From contig NZ_SSNI01000033.1 of assembly GCF_010015475.1 (NCBI RefSeq), positions 1-64,000 of the forward strand: a stretch of DNA of 64,000 nucleotides, in the 5' to 3' direction. Positions 45,192 to 53,545 of this stretch are shown piece by piece. The DNA is from Pontibacter pamirensis. Its GTDB lineage: Bacteria; Bacteroidota; Bacteroidia; Cytophagales; Hymenobacteraceae. Both the position numbers and the translations under genes were made by a program. Position 1 is the stretch's first letter. Each line of letters starts with the position of its first letter. Below the pieces are notes generated by a model. The model saw only the letters and a program-made list of their open reading frames with translations, did not search any database and was not told the DNA's origin.

Positions 45192-46079
45192 ATGAAAATC
45201 AAAGCTTTACTCAGTACCGGCCTGCTAGGGGCCTGCCTGTTGTCCTGCACCTCGCAGAATAACCAGACGCAGGATGAGAACATTGCTCAGAATGAAACCG
45301 TTTCCCAGGAGGAGTGGGTGCAGCTTTTTAACGGGAAAGATCTGGATGACTGGGATATAAAAATCAGGGGCCACGCCTTGAACGAGAACTACGGAAACAC
45401 CTTCAGGGTGGAAGACGGCAACCTGGTTGTACGCTATGATCAGTATAAGTCTTTCGATAACCAGTATGGACACATCTTCTATAAGGAGCCATACTCTGCT
45501 TACCTGCTGGTGATGGAGTACCGCTTCACAGGAGATCAGGCGACAGATGGACCAGGATGGGCTCTCAGGAACAGCGGTGCTATGCTCCATTCCCAGCCGG
45601 CCAACACCATGGGCCTGGATCAGGATTTCCCAATTTCACTTGAGGCGCAGTTACTGGGAGGCAATGGCCAGGATGAGCGAAGTACTGCAAATCTTTGTAC
45701 GCCTGGCACCAACGTAGTGATGGGTGATACCCTTTTCACTCCCCACTGCATTAATTCCAGTTCTAAGACCTACCACGGAGACCAATGGGTGCGTGTTGAA
45801 ACGCTGGTTTTAGGTGATTCTCTTATCAAACATATTGTAGAAGGAGACACCGTGATGGTGTATCAAAAGCCACAGATTGGCGGTGGAAGTGTAAGCAACC
45901 ATGACCCGGCTGTGAAAAAGGACGGGCAGCTTTTAAAGGAGGGCTACATCTCCCTGCAAAGCGAAAGCCACCCGGTAGAGTTTAGAAAAGTAGAGCTTTT
46001 TAACCTGGAGGAGTATATGGATGATCCTCAAAAATTAAAGAGCGTTTTAAATGATCTTCAGAATAGGCAGGCGCATTAA
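45192..46079 (+). CDS. DUF1080 (3-keto-disaccharide hydrolase) lipoprotein, copy 1
   Basis: A 295-residue lipoprotein (signal LSTGLLGACLLSC, cysteine near residue 19) with one DUF1080 jelly-roll domain: EEWVQLFNGKDLDDWDIKI, GHIFYKEPYSAYLLVMEYRF, GWALRNSGAMLHSQPANTM, and QWVRVETLVLGDSLIKHIVE, EGYISLQSESHPVEFRKVEL at the end. The family includes hydrolases of 3-keto-disaccharides and many of unknown role. It is related to, but clearly different from, a second copy at 51088. It is followed by its own terminator. Confidence 0.92.
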   Translation: MKIKALLSTGLLGACLLSCTSQNNQTQDENIAQNETVSQEEWVQLFNGKDLDDWDIKIRGHALNENYGNTFRVEDGNLVVRYDQYKSFDNQYGHIFYKEPYSAYLLVMEYRFTGDQATDGPGWALRNSGAMLHSQPANTMGLDQDFPISLEAQLLGGNGQDERSTANLCTPGTNVVMGDTLFTPHCINSSSKTYHGDQWVRVETLVLGDSLIKHIVEGDTVMVYQKPQIGGGSVSNHDPAVKKDGQLLKEGYISLQSESHPVEFRKVELFNLEEYMDDPQKLKSVLNDLQNRQAH

Positions 46080-46107
46080 TAATTTTCTAAAAAATGGAAA
46101 TTTAAAT

Positions 46108-46150
46108 AAAGATGAAGGCACTCTCTCTGAGGGTGCCTTCATCTTTTTAT
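46108..46150 (+). terminator. Terminator of the first DUF1080 gene
   Basis: AAAGATGAAGGCAC at 46108-46121 pairs perfectly with GTGCCTTCATCTTT at 46133-46146, followed by TTATT. Confidence 0.88.
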
Positions 46151-46880
46151 TAGTATAAACTATGTTTTGTAGCAGCGTACCTCTCTGGCTGCTTTTGTCC
46201 TGTTTCTTCTCAATACCCTTAGCTAAATGTTTACTTCAGGATGAACTAAGATTTTCCCTTCAGTCATACTGTAAACACACCCTGAAAGCGCCTTCACCCT
46301 CCTGCGTCTATCCGACACAATAAATTTAGTAAAGTACTGAACACTATATCACTACTTTAAGTATATTACAATCATTTTAAAAATGTTATAGGTTGCTGTT
46401 TTGTAATCTTAATGTTTAAATATTTATAAATATGTAATTTATGTTTTATTTTTTGATAAAATGACAACAAAATTAAAAGATATATACTATAGGTGTAATT
46501 GATGAAAGGTTTGATAAAATTTATTTAGTGATAATTTTTGTATTTATTCAGGAGAGGAAAGCAATCAATTGAGATACCTATATTTACTGGCGTTGGAATG
46601 ATAAAAGTGCTTTACGCTATGGGAGCTAACAAGTGCTTTCTTTATCTGTGGAAAGGAAAAGCCAATTCAATTTGACTTGCTTAAGCTTCGCTAACTACTC
46701 TACCTATTTAGCAGACAGATAGGAGAGGGTCCTATAATTTATATCTCAGGATTAAAGCCATATCTGTTTCAGATAACCAAAGCTTCTTCATTTGATTGAT
46801 TGCCTACGCCCATTGCATTGATGTGTAGCAAATGCGAGAATGATGAAGAATACATAAAAATAAACTTAACAGCGCCGGTT

Positions 46881-46888
46881 TAGTTTTG
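46881..46888 (+). promoter_or_regulatory. Candidate -7 promoter element
   Basis: TAGTTTTG fits the Bacteroidota sigma-ABfr -7 consensus TAnnTTTG. The expected TTTG-type -33 element about 19 bp upstream is not evident, so support is weak. Confidence 0.3.
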
Positions 46889-46914
46889 GCGTAACATTAA
46901 TAGCACCTATTAGC

Positions 46915-49608
46915 ATGCGTAGTAAAGAAGAAGAGCGATTGGCTCAGTCAACAAACAACAGAACCTGGAAAAAATGGGGTACTTACCTTTCTGATCGACA
47001 GTGGGGTACTGTGCGCGAAGATTATAGCCCGGATGGTACTGCCTGGAATTTTATTTCTCATGACATGGCGCAAAGCAATGCCTACCGTTGGGGTGATGAG
47101 GGCATTGCCGGTTTCTGCGATTACCAGCAGATTCTGTGCCTGGCTCCGGCTTTCTGGAATGGGCAGGACCCGATATTAAAAGAAAGGCTTTTTGGCCTGA
47201 CCAACGGGCAGGGGAACCACGGCGAAGACGTTAAAGAACTTTACTTTCACTTGGAATCATCTCCTACCCATTCCTATACCAAATTTCTTTACAAATATCC
47301 GCAAATTGCTTTCCCTTACCAGGAACTGCTCGAGCAAAACAGAAGGGGGCGCGAGCAGCCGGAGTACGAACTGCTGGACACAGCGGCGTTTCGGGAAAAC
47401 CGCTACTTCGATATTTTCATCGAATATGCTAAATCTGACCCGAACGACATACTAATGAAGGTGACGGTGCATAACCGCGGACCGGAGGCAGCGACCATAC
47501 ATGTGCTACCGCACCTGTGGTTCCGGAACTACTGGAAGCACAACTCCAGATATAGCAAACCGAACATCACAGCCCCGACTGCTCATTGTGTGCAGACAAA
47601 CTCTGACCGGAACGGCAAGTGGCACTTTTACCACCAGCAGGGGGAGCAGTTGTTCTGCGAGAATGAAACGAACAACCAGCGCGTGCACCACACAGCAAAT
47701 GATTTTCTTTTTGTAAAAGACGGCATCAACAACCATGTTCTTCACCAGGCAGCTACAATTAACCCGGAGAAGCAAGGTACGAAAGTGGCAATTTGGCTAA
47801 AGGAGGATGTAGCTGGAGGCGGATCTGCTACATTTAAGGTACGCCTGAGCAAAAAAAGCATGGAAGACCCATGGATAAACTTTGACCATGTATTCGCTAT
47901 CCGCAAGGCAGAAACAGATGAGTATTACGAACAGCTTGTTCCGGAGACGTTGCCAAAGGAGCATAGAACCTTGGCGCGCAAGGCCTTTGCTGGTATGCTT
48001 TGGACAAAGCAGTTCTATTACCTGGACATGTATAAATGGCATTATGGGGAAACGCATGAGCACCCGCCACACCGCAACCTGAAGCGCAACTCAGACTGGC
48101 AGCACCTGACCTGCCGACATATTATCTCGATGCCTGACAAATGGGAGTATCCTTGGTTTGCCGCCTGGGACCTTGCTTTTCATGCGACTACGCTGGTGCA
48201 TGTTGATCCAGACTTCGCTAAGCACCAGATGCAACTGATGCTTCGGGAATACTACATGCACCCGAATGGGCAGATACCAGCCTACGAATGGAATTTCAGT
48301 GATGTTAACCCTCCGGTGCATGCTTGGGGTGTTTGGCAGGTGTATGAGATAGACAAGAAGAAAACGGGCAAACCGGACTGGGATTTCCTGGAGCGGGCTT
48401 TCCAGAAGCTGTTGATGAACTTTACTTGGTGGGTAAACCAGAAAGACTCCAATGGCACCGATTTGTTTGAAGGCGGTTTCCTGGGGCTGGATAATATAGG
48501 TGTGTTTGACCGTAGCCATTTGCCGCACGGCGTTAAGAAGCTGCAGCAGGCAGATGCCACCAGCTGGATGGCGATGTATTCTCTGAACATGCTGCGTATG
48601 TCCCTGGAGTTGGCGCAGCAAAACCGTTCCTATGAAGAATCTGCAGCCAAGTTTTTCCGCCACTTCCTGAACATAGGCAAGGCCATGCATCATATCGGGA
48701 AAAATGATATCTCCTTATGGGATAACAAGGATAAGTTCTATTATGATGCCGTGCAGTATGAAAACGGCACCAGTGAGTTGCTGAAAGTCCGTTCACTGGT
48801 GGGCATTATTCCGCTGCTGGCAGTGGAGGTTATCGACAGCAGCTTCTTTGACCGGATGCTTGAGTTTAAGATTCGCGCGGTGAGCATTACCCGCACGCGG
48901 CCTGACCTGGGGCAGCTCATTTCCGATATTGAGGAGAAGGGTAAAGACGGAGATTACTTGTTCTCTGTAATGCGCGGGAACAGGTTGGAGCCTCTTCTGA
49001 AAAGACTGCTGGATGAAGACGAGTTTTTATCAGACTACGGACTTCGCTCGTTATCCAAATATCACCAGGAGCACCCGTTTGAGTTTGGCCACAACGGCAG
49101 CCACCATACCATTCAATACGAACCCGGCGAAAGCTCCAGCCCTATGTTTGGCGGTAATTCCAACTGGCGCGGTCCTATCTGGCTCCCTTTGAATTACCTG
49201 ATCATTCAGGCGCTCCGCAAATACCATAAGTATTTTGGGGATGCCTATACGTTCGAGTTCCCGACCAACTCAGGCAATAGATTAAACCTAAACCAAATTG
49301 CGAATGAGCTAACGAAAAGGCTGCTGAAAATATTTGAAAGAAACGAAGACGGTAAATTTCAGTATCACGCGGACCATGCTCAGTTCGCGGAAGACGAGCA
49401 TTTCAGAAACCATCACCTCTTCTATGAGTTTTTCCACGGTGATACCGGACAAGGCCTGGGAGCCTCCCATCAAACCGGTTGGACGGCTTTAGTAGCGAAT
49501 TTATTACTGGAGATGGAAGAACAGAAAGGAAGCACGAAATCAGAAAGTACAAAGTCAGTGGATGAATTGTATCATGTGCAGGCCGCTGTCGCTATGAATG
49601 AATTTTGA
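46915..49608 (+). CDS. GH63-like (MGH1-type) alpha-glycosidase, cytosolic
   Basis: An 897-residue enzyme without a signal peptide. The N-terminal beta domain (about 20-330) has WGTVREDYSPDGTAWNFIS and YRWGDEGIAGFCDYQQILC; the (alpha/alpha)6 catalytic domain (about 360-870) has KWEYPWFAAWDLAFHATTL, PNGQIPAYEWNFSDVNPPVH, GFLGLDNIGVFDRS, SSPMFGGNSNWRGPIWLPLN and GDTGQGLGASHQTGWTALV. These are the blocks of the GH63/MGH1-like family, with the Asp in AWDLAF and a late carboxylate as probable catalytic pair. Family members act on alpha-glucosides or mannosylglycerate-type substrates; the exact one is not readable. It is a single-gene unit with its own terminator. Confidence 0.88.
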   Translation: MRSKEEERLAQSTNNRTWKKWGTYLSDRQWGTVREDYSPDGTAWNFISHDMAQSNAYRWGDEGIAGFCDYQQILCLAPAFWNGQDPILKERLFGLTNGQGNHGEDVKELYFHLESSPTHSYTKFLYKYPQIAFPYQELLEQNRRGREQPEYELLDTAAFRENRYFDIFIEYAKSDPNDILMKVTVHNRGPEAATIHVLPHLWFRNYWKHNSRYSKPNITAPTAHCVQTNSDRNGKWHFYHQQGEQLFCENETNNQRVHHTANDFLFVKDGINNHVLHQAATINPEKQGTKVAIWLKEDVAGGGSATFKVRLSKKSMEDPWINFDHVFAIRKAETDEYYEQLVPETLPKEHRTLARKAFAGMLWTKQFYYLDMYKWHYGETHEHPPHRNLKRNSDWQHLTCRHIISMPDKWEYPWFAAWDLAFHATTLVHVDPDFAKHQMQLMLREYYMHPNGQIPAYEWNFSDVNPPVHAWGVWQVYEIDKKKTGKPDWDFLERAFQKLLMNFTWWVNQKDSNGTDLFEGGFLGLDNIGVFDRSHLPHGVKKLQQADATSWMAMYSLNMLRMSLELAQQNRSYEESAAKFFRHFLNIGKAMHHIGKNDISLWDNKDKFYYDAVQYENGTSELLKVRSLVGIIPLLAVEVIDSSFFDRMLEFKIRAVSITRTRPDLGQLISDIEEKGKDGDYLFSVMRGNRLEPLLKRLLDEDEFLSDYGLRSLSKYHQEHPFEFGHNGSHHTIQYEPGESSSPMFGGNSNWRGPIWLPLNYLIIQALRKYHKYFGDAYTFEFPTNSGNRLNLNQIANELTKRLLKIFERNEDGKFQYHADHAQFAEDEHFRNHHLFYEFFHGDTGQGLGASHQTGWTALVANLLLEMEEQKGSTKSESTKSVDELYHVQAAVAMNEF

Positions 49609-49697
49609 CAGCGTATTTAGTTGCATCCTGTTCAGTTTTGGGTTCTTAACCTGATGCTGAAATAAGTCGGCGATTATGTTTAAAAAGATTTAAAAAC

Positions 49698-49740
49698 AAC
49701 AAGAACGGGAAAGCTTTTGGCTTTCCCGTTCTTGTTTCAG
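49698..49740 (+). terminator. Terminator of the GH63-like gene
   Basis: A perfect 17-bp stem (49698-49714 with 49720-49736) with a 5-nt loop, AT-rich at its base, followed by TCAG. The T-rich base of the stem serves as the U tract. Confidence 0.85.
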
Positions 49741-49830
49741 CGCAGGCCATAGTGTATTGATGAAATTTCTTGTATATTATTTTTATTCAAACAGGAAGAG
49801 GTATAAACTTAGGCAGTGCTGATGTGCAAA

Positions 49831-49987
49831 AAGTCCCAGCGGGACAAACTGTCGTTATCCTGATGGTACGAGAGCGCCTTGAACTCCAACGGAGCGACCT
49901 GTTCAAGTAAATTCTACGGGTCGCTCCGCTGGAGCTCAAATAAGAATACATCTTAGTTTCTGTCGACAGGTCGTCCCGCTGGGACTA
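49831..49987. repeat. Nested palindromic element (REP/MITE-like)
   Basis: The outer ends are a perfect 14-bp inverted repeat: AGTCCCAGCGGGAC (49832-49845) and GTCCCGCTGGGACT (49973-49986). A second inverted pair lies inside: AACTCCAACGGAGCGACC (49882-49899) against GGTCGCTCCGCTGGAGCT (49919-49936), 16 of 18 matching. The element is about 156 bp and GC-rich in AT-rich surroundings. Similar palindromes are common in Bacteroidota genomes, often spread by tyrosine-type REP transposases; none is in this window. Confidence 0.75.
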
Positions 49988-50042
49988 AATAATTAAACAT
50001 GGTTTCGCATAACATTCCTGGTATAACCAGATATCTTAACAA

Positions 50043-50909
50043 ATGAAAAACATATGGATACTGTTGCTGTCGGCTAGTTTGCTGGCGTGCAGCAGAGGTC
50101 AAATGCCTGCGCAATCAGAAAGTGCCGCCGCTTCAGCACCGGATGGGTATAAGCTAGTGTGGCAGGATGAGTTCATTAAAGACGGCAAGCCGGATAGCAC
50201 GAACTGGTCTTATGAGTATGGACTTAAGCGGAACAACGAACTGCAGTGGTACCAGCCGGAGAATGCCAATGTACGGGAGGGAGTTCTGGTAATCGAAGGG
50301 AAGCGGGAAAAGGTAAAAAACGAGTTTTTTGATCCTTCGAGTAAGGATTGGAGGAAAAATACAGCATATGCTGACTATACCTCTGCCAGCATCAATACAA
50401 ATGGGAAAAAGGCTTTCCAATACGGTATCATAGAAGTCAGGGCCAGGATAGACACAGCCATGGGTCTGTGGCCTGCCATCTGGACGCTGGGTACATCTAA
50501 AGGCTGGCCAGCCAACGGGGAGGTGGACATTATGGAATACTACCGCGTACAAGGGCAGCCCACCATTTTAGCGAATGCCGCCTGGGCGCATGAAAGCAAG
50601 AGAGCGGCTTGGGATGAGGGTAAAGTGCCTTTTTCTCACTTCCTTGAGAAAGATCCCAGTTGGCCGGAGAAGTTTCATATCTGGAAAATGGACTGGACAG
50701 AAAACTACATCAGGCTTTACCTGGACGATGAGTTATTGAACGAGGTAGATCTAAGCCAGACACTGAACCCGGATGGTTTTAACCCTTTTCACCAGCCGCA
50801 TTATATTCTGCTGAACCTCGCCATTGGCTCTAATGGGGGAGATCCATCAGGCACTGATTTCCCTGGAGTATATGAGGTGGATTATGTAAGGGTTTATCAG
50901 AAAGAGTAA
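50043..50909 (+). CDS. GH16 beta-glucanase, lipoprotein
   Basis: A 288-residue lipoprotein (signal MKNIWILLLSASLLAC, cysteine near residue 16) carrying a complete GH16 jelly-roll: YKLVWQDEFIKDGKPDSTNW, FQYGIIEVRARI, GLWPAIWTLGTSKGWPANGE and the catalytic GEVDIMEYY (ExDxxE, with the nucleophile and acid/base glutamates), and VDYVRVYQ at the end. Family 16 members with this core usually cut beta-1,3- or mixed-linked glucan such as laminarin. It is likely anchored outside the cytoplasm. The next gene, a DUF1080 lipoprotein, follows after 180 bp. Confidence 0.94.
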   Translation: MKNIWILLLSASLLACSRGQMPAQSESAAASAPDGYKLVWQDEFIKDGKPDSTNWSYEYGLKRNNELQWYQPENANVREGVLVIEGKREKVKNEFFDPSSKDWRKNTAYADYTSASINTNGKKAFQYGIIEVRARIDTAMGLWPAIWTLGTSKGWPANGEVDIMEYYRVQGQPTILANAAWAHESKRAAWDEGKVPFSHFLEKDPSWPEKFHIWKMDWTENYIRLYLDDELLNEVDLSQTLNPDGFNPFHQPHYILLNLAIGSNGGDPSGTDFPGVYEVDYVRVYQKE

Positions 50910-51087
50910 AGCAAACTGATGCCGGAATAAAGTCTAGGAACAGAATAGGTTTAAAGCACTCTTATTCTATAATGAGCATTATCTTCAATTATTTTTATTA
51001 GCTTCATGATGAAATAGTCCGATGAGTTAGCCATCACTATTTTACAGCAATTATTTATTTGTGTCATCCGTCAAATCTAAAAACCTA

Positions 51088-51918
51088 ATGATCCCAGCAC
51101 CCAGAACCAGATTCATACTACGGCTAAAATTTGTTTTGTTATTTGTTGTGTTGCTGGGAGCCATCTCCTGTTCTTCAGGTATAAGCGGGAATACAGAGGA
51201 GCAGGGTGATGAATGGCAGACTCTTTTCAATGGCAAAGATATTGACGACTGGATCGTTAAAATTCACCATCACGAAGTGGGTGACAACTACGCCCAAACC
51301 TTCCGGGTAAAAGACGGTGGTGTGCTGCAAGTGAATTATGATGATTACGAAACGTTCGATAACCGGTATGGCCATTTGTTTTACAAAGAGCCCTTTTCCT
51401 CCTACCACCTGACCTGGGAGTACCGCTTTACAGACCAGTGGTTAGAAGATGCGCCTGACTATACCTATAGAAACAGCGGAATTATGTTTCACTCCCAGGC
51501 GCCCAATACCATTCTGAAAGAGCAGGACTGGCCTATTTCAGTTGAATTTCAGTTATTGGCAGGAGCCGAAGACGGTAATCCCCGCCCAACAGGAAACATG
51601 TGTTCTCCGGGAACAGAAGTGTTCTACAAAGGGGAAATGGATCCCAGGCACTGCATCAATTCTTCTTCTGATACCTATGAGTGGGATCAATGGGTAAGAG
51701 CAGACATGATTGTACTGAAAGATTCACTCGTAACCCACCTTATCAATGGAGACACAGTCTTGCAGTATACCCGCCCACAAATTGGCGGAGATGTAGCCAA
51801 TGATTTCGATCCAGCAATAAAGCAGGATGGGAAGCTTTTGAAGGAAGGGTACATAGCCCTTCAGAGTGAAGGACAGGGAATCGAATTTCGGGATATTAGA
51901 ATAAAGAAACTTGATTAG
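51088..51918 (+). CDS. DUF1080 (3-keto-disaccharide hydrolase) lipoprotein, copy 2
   Basis: A 276-residue lipoprotein (signal LLFVVLLGAISC) from ATG 51088; a GTG at 51061 would extend it by nine residues. The single DUF1080 domain matches copy 1 block by block: EWQTLFNGKDIDDWIVKIH, DNRYGHLFYKEPFSSYHLTW, YRNSGIMFHSQAPNTILKEQ, SPGTEVF, HCINSSSDTYEWDQWVRADM and KLLKEGYIALQSEGQGIEFR. The two are paralogues that diverged long ago. It follows the GH16 gene and may act on its products. Confidence 0.92.
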   Translation: MIPAPRTRFILRLKFVLLFVVLLGAISCSSGISGNTEEQGDEWQTLFNGKDIDDWIVKIHHHEVGDNYAQTFRVKDGGVLQVNYDDYETFDNRYGHLFYKEPFSSYHLTWEYRFTDQWLEDAPDYTYRNSGIMFHSQAPNTILKEQDWPISVEFQLLAGAEDGNPRPTGNMCSPGTEVFYKGEMDPRHCINSSSDTYEWDQWVRADMIVLKDSLVTHLINGDTVLQYTRPQIGGDVANDFDPAIKQDGKLLKEGYIALQSEGQGIEFRDIRIKKLD

Positions 51919-52379
51919 AGAGGCCTTGTTCTGCGGGTAACAGAGCAGGAATTTGTTTAGGTCCAGGGTAAGACCCCTGGCATGTAAGCACGACGCCTCT
52001 CCAAGAGCGTCTGCCATTTAGCTAGCACTAACCTGTCTCTCCTCATCTATTTTGTGGTAAATGAGGCAGAAGACACGCTGGTTCCAGTGCTCGTCTTTAG
52101 CTACTACTGTCATTTTAAATACTGGGGCAAGGCTAACAGTCAAAAATCTTTTGAAGGCATGGAATAATTGGCTATATTCCAAGATTGAAACAAATGATTG
52201 ATTAATCACTGGGAGTTTATGAACTTGTTAAAGCATTTAATTGTAAAATAGTAGCATGTAATGCAATCGATTGCGCAATATAGCTGAATCAGCAAAGATT
52301 ATAGTGATGTGTAACAGCTGTAAAAACGCTTAAAAGTCCTGAAATCAAACCAGTTCATCCTTATATTTTATATTAGCTT
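51919..52379. other. 461-bp intergenic region with palindromes before the GntR gene
   Basis: No gene that I trust; a 63-codon minus frame (52018-52209, GTG start) has no recognised family. A perfect 12-bp palindrome, GCAATCGATTGC, lies at 52263-52274 and overlaps TTGCGCAA. Confidence 0.5.
52263..52274. promoter_or_regulatory. Candidate operator palindrome before the GntR gene
   Basis: GCAATCGATTGC is a perfect 12-bp palindrome about 105 bp before the regulator start and resembles LacI/GntR-type operator symmetry. Autoregulation is a guess from position. Confidence 0.35.
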
Positions 52380-53396
52380 ATGGAACTTCTAGACAGAATT
52401 GATGCTACTTCAGCCACACCGAAATATTTACAGGTAGTCAACGCCGTTATTTCAGATATTGAGGCAGGAGTATTAAAGCGTGGCGAACGTGTTCCGTCTA
52501 TCAACGAGACCAGCGAAATGTATTATTTATCGCGCGACACGATAGAGAAAGCTTATCGAGTTTTGCGCAAAAAAGGGGTGATTAGCTCAGTTAAGGGAAA
52601 AGGCTGCTATATCAGCGAAACATTTAGTGGAGACAAAATGCGCGTACTGTTGCTTTTTAATAAGCTGAGTGCGTACAAAAAATCCGTTTATTATGCCATA
52701 CTTAAAACGCTGGGTGAAGATGCTGTGGTAGACCTGCATATCCACCACTTTGATGGCAAAATATGCGAAAGCCTGCTTCAGGAAAACATGGGGAAGTATC
52801 AATACTATGTGATAATGCCTCATTTCACCACGCATGTGGAGGCCGCAACACAAGTTATTAAAAAGCTACCGCAGGATAAGCTTGTGCTGCTCGACAAAAA
52901 CATTGAGAACTATACCGGCAATTGCGCCGCAGTTTACCAGGATTTTGAGCGCGACATAAGAAACGCCCTGCACTCAGGAAAGGACTTGTTACGCAAGTAC
53001 AATAAGTTTGTGCTGGTTTACCCAAAAGAGGTTGCATACCCTGTTGAGATTGTGAAAGGTTTTCGCCATTTCTGCAGAGAAACTTCTATAGAGCATACAG
53101 TTGTAAACAGTATCCATCAGGAACCCATTTCTCCGGGAACTGCTTATATTGTTCTGGAAGAATCGGATTTGGCTGAGCTTATAAAGGAGAGCCGGGCAAA
53201 AGGATTGACGCTGGGCAAAGACATTGGTCTTATCTCTTATAACGACACACCTCTAAAAAACATTCTGGATAATGGAATCACTGTAATTTCGACAGACCAT
53301 GAAGGCATGGGCGAAACAGCTGCTTACCTGATGAAGCATAAACTAACAGAAAAAGTACATAACCCTTTCACGCTTATCCGCAGACACTCTTTGTAG
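52380..53396 (+). CDS. GntR-type regulator with periplasmic-binding-like effector domain
   Basis: A 338-residue hybrid regulator. Residues about 12-78 are a GntR winged helix (YLQVVNAVISDIEAGVLKRG, RVPSINETSEMYYLSRDTIE, KAYRVLRKKGVISSVKGKGC). Residues about 85-335 resemble the sugar-binding domain of LacI-type proteins (MRVLLLFNKLSAYKKSVYYA, LHIHHFDGK, YVIMPHF, DKLVLLDKNIENYTG, DIGLISYNDTPLKNILDNGI, TVISTDHEGMGETAAYLM). Such fusions in Bacteroidota sense sugars, and the fucose regulator of Bacteroides thetaiotaomicron is of this type. Convergent with the kinase operon; it most likely controls that operon and perhaps the SusC/SusD genes. Confidence 0.92.
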   Translation: MELLDRIDATSATPKYLQVVNAVISDIEAGVLKRGERVPSINETSEMYYLSRDTIEKAYRVLRKKGVISSVKGKGCYISETFSGDKMRVLLLFNKLSAYKKSVYYAILKTLGEDAVVDLHIHHFDGKICESLLQENMGKYQYYVIMPHFTTHVEAATQVIKKLPQDKLVLLDKNIENYTGNCAAVYQDFERDIRNALHSGKDLLRKYNKFVLVYPKEVAYPVEIVKGFRHFCRETSIEHTVVNSIHQEPISPGTAYIVLEESDLAELIKESRAKGLTLGKDIGLISYNDTPLKNILDNGITVISTDHEGMGETAAYLMKHKLTEKVHNPFTLIRRHSL

Positions 53397-53454
53397 TAAG
53401 CCCTGCTGCTGAAGGTGGCGTGACTATTACACTTTAATTATTTCGCCCTTCAAA

Positions 53455-53510
53455 CAAAAACATCCCTTCTGGCTTGCTCGAAATATGGCAGGCAGAAGGA
53501 ATGTTTTGTT
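53455..53510. terminator. Terminator between convergent regulator and kinase genes
   Basis: An imperfect stem pairs ACATCCCTTCTGGC (from 53460) with the GCAGAAGGAATGTTTTG side near 53490-53507. T-rich sequence flanks both sides, so it can serve both the GntR gene and the minus-strand kinase operon. Confidence 0.6.
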
Positions 53511-53545
53511 AAAGGCAGGCAAACTTAAGTCAGCCTTTGCAAAGT

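Larger units (their letters stand above)
46080..46914. other. 835-bp AT-rich intergenic region
   Basis: After the terminator at 46108-46150 no gene is visible. The middle (about 46330-46560) is strongly AT-rich. A TAGTTTTG sequence at 46881-46888, 26 bp before the glycosidase ATG, fits the Bacteroidota -7 element (TAnnTTTG) but I see no clear -33 partner. Confidence 0.5.
49609..50042. other. Intergenic: terminator plus palindromic element
   Basis: The 434-bp spacer carries the GH63 terminator (49698-49740) and a nested palindromic element at 49831-49987. There is no gene. Confidence 0.7.

Noticed and set aside
52018..52209. 63-codon minus frame in the spacer before the GntR gene
   Set aside because: GTG start, no recognised family and no terminator or ribosome-binding site; kept only as a possibility.
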